Positions 58,097-64,000 of a stretch of DNA of 64,000 nt are shown in pieces. Both the position numbers and the translations under genes were made by a program. Within the stretch, counting starts at the first letter, position 1. The number at the start of each line of letters is the position of its first letter. The stretch is from an uncultured Prevotellaceae bacterium. Its GTDB lineage: Bacteria > Bacteroidota > Bacteroidia > Bacteroidales > Bacteroidaceae. The DNA lies in assembly GCA_900316575.1 (NCBI GenBank), contig ONDJ01000007.1, forward strand, positions 1 through 64,000, read 5' to 3'. A model generated the notes under the pieces. It saw only the letters and a list, made by a program, of their open reading frames with translations. It did not search any database and had not been told where the DNA came from.

Positions 58097-59797
58097 CTAT
58101 GCTAACCACATCATGATAACAACCTGTGCAATAATCACACGAATAAACATGGAAAGGGGATAGACAGAGGCGTAAGCCACTGTAGCCTTGTCTCCTTGGG
58201 TGGTTTCTGCCACATAGTCAAGGGCTATGGGATTGGCCATTGCTCCACAGAGCATTCCAGCCGTGCTGGCGTAACTACGTTTACCAAAGATAACGCTAAT
58301 TACTGCTACGATGACAACGGGCAAGAGCGTGATGAGCAAAGCCCAGCTTACCCAGACTAAAGCTGACGGGGAACTGACGGTAGCGAGAAAATCTGCACCA
58401 GCGTCTAATCCGAGACATCCGAGATACATAGAGAGTCCCAAGGAGCGCAAAATGCGATTGGCCGATGTGGTCGTGTAGGTGACCATGTGTAAGCGCGGAC
58501 CGAAGGCTCCTACGATGATGCCCATCACAATGGGGCCACCTGCCAATCCTAGACGGACGGGGGCACTAATTCCTGGGAAATAAAAAGGAATGGTTCCAAG
58601 TAGCAGTCCGAGTACCACGCCTGTAAATATAGCAACAAGATTTGGCGTATCAAGAGAACCTACGGCATTGCCCAGCTTTGCCGAAACTTGCTTCACCCCT
58701 TCGCGTGGACCGACAACGGTGAGGCGGTCGCCAAAAAGGAGAATCAAATCGGGACGAGCCACCAGCTGTACATCGGCGCGTTTCACACGGGATACGTTTA
58801 CGCCATAGCGTGTCCGAAGCTGCAAGTCGCGGAGCTTGCGTCCGTTGATTTCGGCCTTTGTGACTACTATTCTCTCTGAAATCAGCTTATCATCCAATCG
58901 GTTCCAGTCAATGTCTTCCTTGTTCCAATCGCGTTCGTCGCGGTGGCCAAAAAAGATTGTGAGTGCTTTGAGTTGCGTACGTTCAGTGATAACCATAAGG
59001 CGGTCGGAAGGTTGGAGTGTCGTGTCGGCTTGAGGCAACATCACCTTGCCTTTTCTCCAAAGTCGGGTAGCAGTGAAACGTCCACCATCCATTTCAGATA
59101 CTTCGCCGATCGTATGATTGAAAATGGCTGGATTAGTTACTTCAAAGACTGTAATGAAAGCTTCATCAGCATGGTCGGGCTCTTCGCATGTTTGGCTGCG
59201 TTTGCTCAATGGTTTTCTTACCAACATCAAGGCCAAAATCACACCTACAGCACCTATCGGATAGGTCAATGCACAAGCCAAGGCTGCGGTTGTGGCATCT
59301 GCTTCCAACCCCAGCGTTTTCAGCGCCTGTTGGGCAGCACCGAGGGCGGGTGTATTTGTAGTGGCTCCACTCAACACACCCATCATATCGGCCAAGGGAG
59401 ATTGACTTGTAAATACAGGAATAAGGGCAAGAAGCGTTCCAAGCCCCACACAAAGCAGAGCAAAGAGATTGAGGCGTGTACCCCCTTGTCGGAATGATTG
59501 GAAGAAGCCTGGTCCTACCTTCATTCCAAGCGCATAGACAAAAATTACCAAACCAAAACTTTCGGCATAATTAAGCATGTCTTGGTTGATAAGCGGTTTA
59601 CCAGGATGCAAGTAATTGCTCAGAGAGCCGAAGAGTATTCCTATGAAAAACACATAGGTAACTCCAAGACTGATGCCCCGATAGCGTAGGGTCTTTGCCA
59701 ACGTGAGTCCAATAGCGCAGATCAAACTGATGACTATTACAGCTTGAACAGGCGAATATCCTAAGAGTGTTTCCTCAAGCCAGTTCATATAATTCAT
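58097..59797 (-). CDS. AspT/YidE/YbjL-family transporter with two RCK_C domains
   Basis: A protein of 566 residues. The N-terminal half has about five membrane spans (with GVTYVFFIGILFGSLSNYL and LGMKVGPGFFQSFRQGG), then two cytosolic TrkA-C/RCK-like domains (about 215-380, with TTLQPSDRLMVI and RPDLILLFGDRLTVVG), then five or six more spans with GLAGGPIVMGIIVGAFGP and GMLCGAMANPIALDY. This duplicated architecture defines the aspartate:alanine exchanger group, but the substrate of most members is unknown. It is the only gene of its transcript and is divergent from the thioredoxin gene. Confidence 0.9.
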   Translation of the reverse strand: MNYMNWLEETLLGYSPVQAVIVISLICAIGLTLAKTLRYRGISLGVTYVFFIGILFGSLSNYLHPGKPLINQDMLNYAESFGLVIFVYALGMKVGPGFFQSFRQGGTRLNLFALLCVGLGTLLALIPVFTSQSPLADMMGVLSGATTNTPALGAAQQALKTLGLEADATTAALACALTYPIGAVGVILALMLVRKPLSKRSQTCEEPDHADEAFITVFEVTNPAIFNHTIGEVSEMDGGRFTATRLWRKGKVMLPQADTTLQPSDRLMVITERTQLKALTIFFGHRDERDWNKEDIDWNRLDDKLISERIVVTKAEINGRKLRDLQLRTRYGVNVSRVKRADVQLVARPDLILLFGDRLTVVGPREGVKQVSAKLGNAVGSLDTPNLVAIFTGVVLGLLLGTIPFYFPGISAPVRLGLAGGPIVMGIIVGAFGPRLHMVTYTTTSANRILRSLGLSMYLGCLGLDAGADFLATVSSPSALVWVSWALLITLLPVVIVAVISVIFGKRSYASTAGMLCGAMANPIALDYVAETTQGDKATVAYASVYPLSMFIRVIIAQVVIMMWLA

Positions 59798-59804
59798 ATA
59801 AGTG

Positions 59805-59839
59805 GCGCAAAGATAGGTTGTTATTATTTATCTTTGCGC
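59805..59839. promoter_or_regulatory. Divergent promoters forming an 11-bp inverted repeat
   Basis: GCGCAAAGATA 59805-59815 and TATCTTTGCGC 59829-59839 are exact complements with 13 bases between. Each contains a -7 box (TATCTTTG), one reading toward the transporter and one toward the thioredoxin gene. Symmetry and spacing would let one regulator govern both. Confidence 0.7.
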
Positions 59840-59867
59840 TCACAAACCAAAAACTAAGCTCAACACG

Positions 59868-60950
59868 ATGAAAAAGAAACTCCTATTGCTCACGCTTGCA
59901 ACACTTACGCTGCAAGCCTTTTCGCAACAATTCACTATCAGCGGACTGGCCCCCATCAGTTGCCAGCAAGTGTTTCTTGTTCCACTTGGAGCCAACAAGG
60001 CTCCAATCGATAGTGCTCAAGTCGCCGCCGATGGTTCATTCCTCTTCCAAGGCGATGTCCAGGGAAACCACCTTGCCTATGTATGGGCAAAGGGCGATAA
60101 TCCAGCTCGCTTGGCTGTGTTCCTTGAAGGAACGGTACGAGTTAACTTGCGGGATATGACGGTAGTGGGTAATGAAGAAAACCACCGATTGAACGATTAT
60201 CAAACTTTCACGGAGTCAACCTTGCAGCCGCTTAAAGAGCTTGGAAAGAAACTCAACGCTAAACAAGCCAGCGGACAAAACATCACAGAACATGAGTTGG
60301 CGGCATATTATGGCTTGATGGACACATTGTCTTCCATAGTGAGTGAACGTGCCAAGCATGATTTAAAGGTTTATAACAACATGCGCTGGCCTGCCTACAT
60401 TGTGATCGACCAGCTTGATGATTTTGATCGCGACTATCTCATCGGCCTTGACATGCCTTCGAATGCTTTTATGGAAGAACCCAGCCTTGAAGCAGCCAAG
60501 AGCCGCATCGCTGCCTACCGCCGTACACAGGTTGGCAGTCACTTTGCTGATTTCGAAATGGCAGACACCGCCGGCGTTATGCACAAACTAAGTGAGTTTG
60601 TAGGGCGTGGCAACTACGTTTTGCTTGACTTTTGGGCCACTTGGTGCGGACCATGTATGCGAGAACTCCCCAATGTCAAAGCCCTCTATGACAAGTATCA
60701 CGAAAAAGGTTTTAATATCGTGGGCATTTCTTTTGACCAAGACGGAGAATCTTGGCGAGCCGTCATTCGGCGTCGAGAGATGAACTGGATCCATCTTTCC
60801 GACCTCAGTGGATGGAAGTCGTTGCCTGTAGAATTTTATGCCGTGCGTGCAATACCTCACATGATGCTCATAGGCCCTGACGGCACCATCGTTGCCAACG
60901 ACATAAACTCAGAGCGGCTTGCGGAGCATTTGGCCGAGATATACGAATAG
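59868..60950 (+). CDS. TlpA-like thiol-disulfide oxidoreductase with N-terminal DUF4369-like domain
   Basis: A protein of 360 residues with a signal peptide (MKKKLLLLTLATLTLQAFSQ). A beta-rich N-terminal domain (about 22-110, FTISGLAPISCQQVFLVPL) and a helical linker lead to the thioredoxin domain with WATWCGPCMREL (Cys at about 260 and 263), FNIVGISFDQDGESW and the cis-Pro loop YAVRAIPHMML. Such envelope proteins reduce or exchange disulfides in exported proteins. Many are encoded in Bacteroidales genomes and individual roles are mostly unknown. Confidence 0.9.
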   Translation: MKKKLLLLTLATLTLQAFSQQFTISGLAPISCQQVFLVPLGANKAPIDSAQVAADGSFLFQGDVQGNHLAYVWAKGDNPARLAVFLEGTVRVNLRDMTVVGNEENHRLNDYQTFTESTLQPLKELGKKLNAKQASGQNITEHELAAYYGLMDTLSSIVSERAKHDLKVYNNMRWPAYIVIDQLDDFDRDYLIGLDMPSNAFMEEPSLEAAKSRIAAYRRTQVGSHFADFEMADTAGVMHKLSEFVGRGNYVLLDFWATWCGPCMRELPNVKALYDKYHEKGFNIVGISFDQDGESWRAVIRRREMNWIHLSDLSGWKSLPVEFYAVRAIPHMMLIGPDGTIVANDINSERLAEHLAEIYE

Positions 60951-60966
60951 TCGCAGGATTTTCTTG

Positions 60967-62049
60967 CTATGTATTCTTCTTATAGCTCGCAACAGCCCAT
61001 ACTGCCATAGCTACACCTATCCCATCGAGAGCAAACGTTTGGTGGCTGATGTCGCTGAAGGTTCCTCCACGTACAAAGACCGTTCGTATGGCATCGATGA
61101 AGAAGTGCATGGGGTTGACATAAGTAGTAAGATATGCCCATGAAGGCATGGAGCGCGTAGGAGTGAAAAGACCGCTGAGAAGCATCAGGCATACCACGAA
61201 AAACCACATCACAAAAACAGCCTGTTGCATACTATTGCTATAGTTGGAAATGACCAGCCCCATGGCACTCCAAAAAAGTGCTAACTCCAATGCTAAGAGG
61301 TAAATGAGTCCCAATGAGCCTTGGCTTGTAATGCCATAAACCACCCATGAGAGTAAAAGACACATTGTTACCACAAAAATTGCGATAAGCCAATAGGGAA
61401 TTAATTTGGCACCAATAAAGGTCCATTTAGATACGGGCGTGACGTTTATTTGTTCTATGGTGCCGGCTTCTTTTTCTCCTACGATATTAAGTGCTGGAAG
61501 AAATCCCGTCATAAGCATCATTACAAGGGCTAAGAGTGCTGGTATCATATAAATCTTATAGTTCTGATGGGGGTTGTAAAGGTTTAGTACAGCGATTTGC
61601 TCCTTTATTTTTGCTGAAGTGAATGCCGATGCTTGCACAACGATTTGCGATAGATAGCTACTTCCGATGCTCCCTTTTGTTCCATTGACAGCATTGGCAG
61701 CAATGAGAACATGGGATGTTCGTCCCTGAACAATGTCGCGGCTATAGTTTATAGGGACCACAACTATCACATCTGTGCGCCCTTGCTCCACTTCGTGTAG
61801 TGCTTTTTCATAACTTGGCTGCAAACCTATGAAAATGAAATAAGGAGAAGCTTCAATCTCATGGACTAAGGCCATAGAAGTACTCGTTCGGTCGTTGTCA
61901 ACGACAGCTACACGGATGTTTTTTACCTCCATGTTCATCACCCACGGCATCACACACATTATTACAATGGGGAATGCGATAATCAGCCGTGGCAGAAAGG
62001 CGTTTCGGCGTATCTGCAAGAACTCTTTTTGGATGAGAAAACGTATCAT
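60967..62049 (-). CDS. ABC-2 type exporter permease (YbhR-like)
   Basis: A protein of 360 residues. One N-terminal span (LIIAFPIVIMCVMPWV) is followed by a periplasmic domain of about 130 residues and five C-terminal spans, the ABC2_membrane_3 layout. EKEAGTIEQINVTPVSKW is the cytosolic coupling-helix motif facing the ATPase. The ATG overlaps the preceding permease by four bases. The pair of similar permeases plus an ATPase matches the YbhF-YbhS-YbhR drug/sodium exporter of E. coli. Confidence 0.88.
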   Translation of the reverse strand: MIRFLIQKEFLQIRRNAFLPRLIIAFPIVIMCVMPWVMNMEVKNIRVAVVDNDRTSTSMALVHEIEASPYFIFIGLQPSYEKALHEVEQGRTDVIVVVPINYSRDIVQGRTSHVLIAANAVNGTKGSIGSSYLSQIVVQASAFTSAKIKEQIAVLNLYNPHQNYKIYMIPALLALVMMLMTGFLPALNIVGEKEAGTIEQINVTPVSKWTFIGAKLIPYWLIAIFVVTMCLLLSWVVYGITSQGSLGLIYLLALELALFWSAMGLVISNYSNSMQQAVFVMWFFVVCLMLLSGLFTPTRSMPSWAYLTTYVNPMHFFIDAIRTVFVRGGTFSDISHQTFALDGIGVAMAVWAVASYKKNT

Positions 62050-63143
62050 TCTAACCGCGTTTTGAACGTTACGAGAGAAAGAAAAAGCAACAGAGCTGTC
62101 ATGCTACAGAGAATGGCCATTTCTGTCATCACATCTTCAATATCAACACCCATTATCATCAGTTTGCGCATAGCCTCTATGTAATAGCGCGGAGGTATTA
62201 TGGCTGAAATCCATTGTAGAACCTCTGGCATAGATTCAACAGGGAACATCATGCCCGAGAGCATCACGATGGGCATCAGCAACACCATGGCTGAAAGCAA
62301 TAACGCCATGAGTTGGTTCTTTGCTATATTAGATATGAGCAACCCAAGTGATAAGGCTAAAAGGATATATATAAGACTTACCAGGATAATCCATGTAAGA
62401 GAACCTGCAAGTGGTACACCCAATACATAGCGAGCCATGAGCAAAATGGCTGAAAGGATGGCAAAGGCCAGCATGAGATAAGGCATGGCTTTTGCCACGA
62501 TAATCATTAGTGGACGCACGGGTGATACAAGCAACACTTCCATGGTTCCCTTTTCTTTTTCGCGGACAATAGAAATGGAAGTCATCATGGCACAAACAAG
62601 CATCAGCAACATACCCATGATAGCCGGCACAAAATTATATGCCGACTTCATTTGAGGGTTATAAAGAAGTTTGACATTTGGTGAAACAGGTGGCACCTGC
62701 ATAGGATCTATGTCATCGGGAGAGGTTAAGATACCTTGCGCGTAAGCAACCCATTGTTGTGCCATGTTGGGGTCGCTTCCATCAACGATAAATTGTATTC
62801 CTGAGTGTCTGGCAGCAAATTCGTGCCCAAAGACTACAGCAAGATCTGCCTTTTGGCCACGAATTTGCTGCATAGCTTCCTCAGGAGTGCTAGCAAAGGA
62901 TATGATGTTGAAATATTCTGAAACGGAGAGTCGTTCCGCAGCTTGCTGAGTTTTATGGTCAATTTGTGAAGAAACCATTACTACACGTACGTTCTTCACG
63001 TCTGTTGAAATAGCAAAACCAAATAGTAGCATCATTACGACGGGCATACCAAATAGGATGAGCATCGTACGGCGATCGCGAAAAATGTGGCGCGCCTCTT
63101 TAAGCACAAAATTCCAAAACTCTTTCATAGCTCTTTGGGCCAT
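62046..63143 (-). CDS. ABC-2 type exporter permease (YbhS-like)
   Basis: A protein of 365 residues with the same layout as the following gene: an N-terminal span (LILFGMPVVMMLLFGFAIS), a large external domain and C-terminal spans with SIVREKEKGTMEVLLVSPVR as the coupling motif. The start overlaps the last base of the ATPase gene and its end overlaps the next start, so the three are one translation-coupled operon. The two permeases would form a heterodimer. Confidence 0.88.
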   Translation of the reverse strand: MAQRAMKEFWNFVLKEARHIFRDRRTMLILFGMPVVMMLLFGFAISTDVKNVRVVMVSSQIDHKTQQAAERLSVSEYFNIISFASTPEEAMQQIRGQKADLAVVFGHEFAARHSGIQFIVDGSDPNMAQQWVAYAQGILTSPDDIDPMQVPPVSPNVKLLYNPQMKSAYNFVPAIMGMLLMLVCAMMTSISIVREKEKGTMEVLLVSPVRPLMIIVAKAMPYLMLAFAILSAILLMARYVLGVPLAGSLTWIILVSLIYILLALSLGLLISNIAKNQLMALLLSAMVLLMPIVMLSGMMFPVESMPEVLQWISAIIPPRYYIEAMRKLMIMGVDIEDVMTEMAILCSMTALLLFLSLVTFKTRLE

Positions 63144-64000
63144 TAGTCAGATTGTCGCGTTGCCTGCCGAGCCAGATAGGTAAAGACCTCATCTATATCA
63201 GCCTTTCCGAATTTATCTTTTAATTGCTCTGGCGTACCTATGGCTTTGATCTTACCGTCAACCATAATGGATATTCGGTCGCAATACTCTGCCTCGTCCA
63301 TATAGTGCGTGGTAACGAATGTGGTGATGCCTCGCGAAGAAGCTTCATAAATAAGCTCCCAAAACTGACGGCGGGTTGCAGGATCCACACCTCCAGTCGG
63401 CTCGTCCAGAAAGACGATGGAAGGCTCATGGAATATACTTACACTGAATGCCAGCTTTTGTTTCCATCCCAACGGCAATGACGCTACGAGATCGTTGGCG
63501 TGTTCTTCAAAACGCAATTGCTTCAAGAGTTTCTTTGTCTTCGCTCTTATCGTTTCGCTTTTCATGCCATAGATGCCGCCAAATAGGCGAATGTTCTCGG
63601 CAACTGTCAAGTCTTCGTATAGCGAAAAGCGTTGGCTCATATAGCCGATATTCTTCTTGATTTGCTCATGTTGGGTGCTGATATCAAAACCTGCCACTGT
63701 TCCTTTTCCGCTGGTGGGCTGGCTAAGCCCTGTAAGCATGTGCATGGCAGTAGTCTTGCCAGCACCGTTTGCTCCGAGAAATCCAAAAATCTCACCTCGC
63801 TTCACAGAAAAAGAGATGTCGTCAACGGCATGAAAACTTCCAAAAGCTTTCACGAGGTGGGAAACTTCTATTACATTTTCGTCGTTGGCTCTTCCCGCTG
63901 AGACATGCTTTATTCCTGGCGGATTGAAAATATCCTTGAATTGCTCCAGAATGACACTAGGAGTATCAATGCCCATAAGTTTTGCTTGATTTAGAAAAGC
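63143..64000 (-). CDS. ABC exporter ATP-binding protein, C-terminal part (open at window edge)
   Basis: At least 285 residues are in the window and the frame stays open to base 64000. An ABC domain shows Walker A GANGAGKTTAMHM, the Q-loop YMSQRFSLYEDLTV, LPLGWKQKLAFSVSIFHEP in the signature position (the usual LSGG is replaced by LPLG), Walker B IVFLDEPTGGVDP and the H-loop VTTHYMDEAEY. About 40 residues precede the domain without a clear start, although an ATG lies at 63976. I infer that this is the second half of a YbhF-like tandem ATPase whose first half lies outside. It energises the two permeases downstream. Confidence 0.85.
   Translation of the reverse strand, partial: AFLNQAKLMGIDTPSVILEQFKDIFNPPGIKHVSAGRANDENVIEVSHLVKAFGSFHAVDDISFSVKRGEIFGFLGANGAGKTTAMHMLTGLSQPTSGKGTVAGFDISTQHEQIKKNIGYMSQRFSLYEDLTVAENIRLFGGIYGMKSETIRAKTKKLLKQLRFEEHANDLVASLPLGWKQKLAFSVSIFHEPSIVFLDEPTGGVDPATRRQFWELIYEASSRGITTFVTTHYMDEAEYCDRISIMVDGKIKAIGTPEQLKDKFGKADIDEVFTYLARQATRQSD

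Overview
This window looks like a chromosomal segment of a host-associated member of the Bacteroidales, most likely Prevotellaceae. Four things point there: Bacteroidetes-type promoters (TTTG/CTTG about 20 bases before TAnnTTTG) at many gene starts; the frdCAB fumarate reductase set; secreted glycosidases with type IX-secretion-like tails and the C-terminal signature YDLQGRRV; and a DUF6377-type membrane regulator. The species cannot be fixed from sequence alone.

Layout. 1-100: 3' end of a 5S rRNA and the terminator of an rRNA operon. 165-10822: a five-gene anti-phage island with type 4 BREX content (brxP, a small putative sulfur-binding-domain protein, brxC, pglZ, short brxL) behind a long leader with large inverted repeats. 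11028-17785: rnr with a structured leader, then frdCAB and a lipoprotein. 17914-23565 (minus): mutS, agmatine deiminase, secreted 5'-nucleotidase. 23590-24141: promoter-carrying repeats and nested palindromes. 24166-31039: GH95 fucosidase, nitroreductase, upp, umuDC. 31118-32546 (minus): a PD-(D/E)XK nuclease-like protein and recX. 32783-39849: the end of the division and wall cluster (murG-murC-ftsQ-ftsA-ftsZ) and a xer recombinase. 40068-52842 (minus): truncated hipA, an unknown secreted protein, a PBP4-type peptidase, and GH2, GH33 and GH20 glycosidases with another unknown secreted protein. 52952-64000: typA, a BASS transporter, the DUF6377 regulator, a gene-free stretch with a candidate non-coding RNA, an AspT/YidE-type transporter, a TlpA-like thioredoxin and a YbhFSR-like ABC exporter running off the window end.

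How the parts work together. GH33, GH95, GH2 and GH20 are the activities needed to remove sialic acid, fucose, galactose and N-acetylhexosamine from mucin-type glycans in turn, so the organism probably lives on host glycans. The fumarate reductase fits succinate-producing anaerobic respiration.

The most interesting region is the BREX island. BrxP joins a PAPS-reductase (PP-loop) domain to a ferredoxin-like 4Fe-4S module, and the next gene resembles the sulfur-binding reader domain of ScoMcrA-type restriction enzymes, here without a nuclease. The locus therefore reads as a DNA-phosphorothioation form of BREX with its own reader. An AT-rich block covers the C-terminal two thirds of brxP and most of the reader gene, which suggests the two were exchanged together as a cassette.
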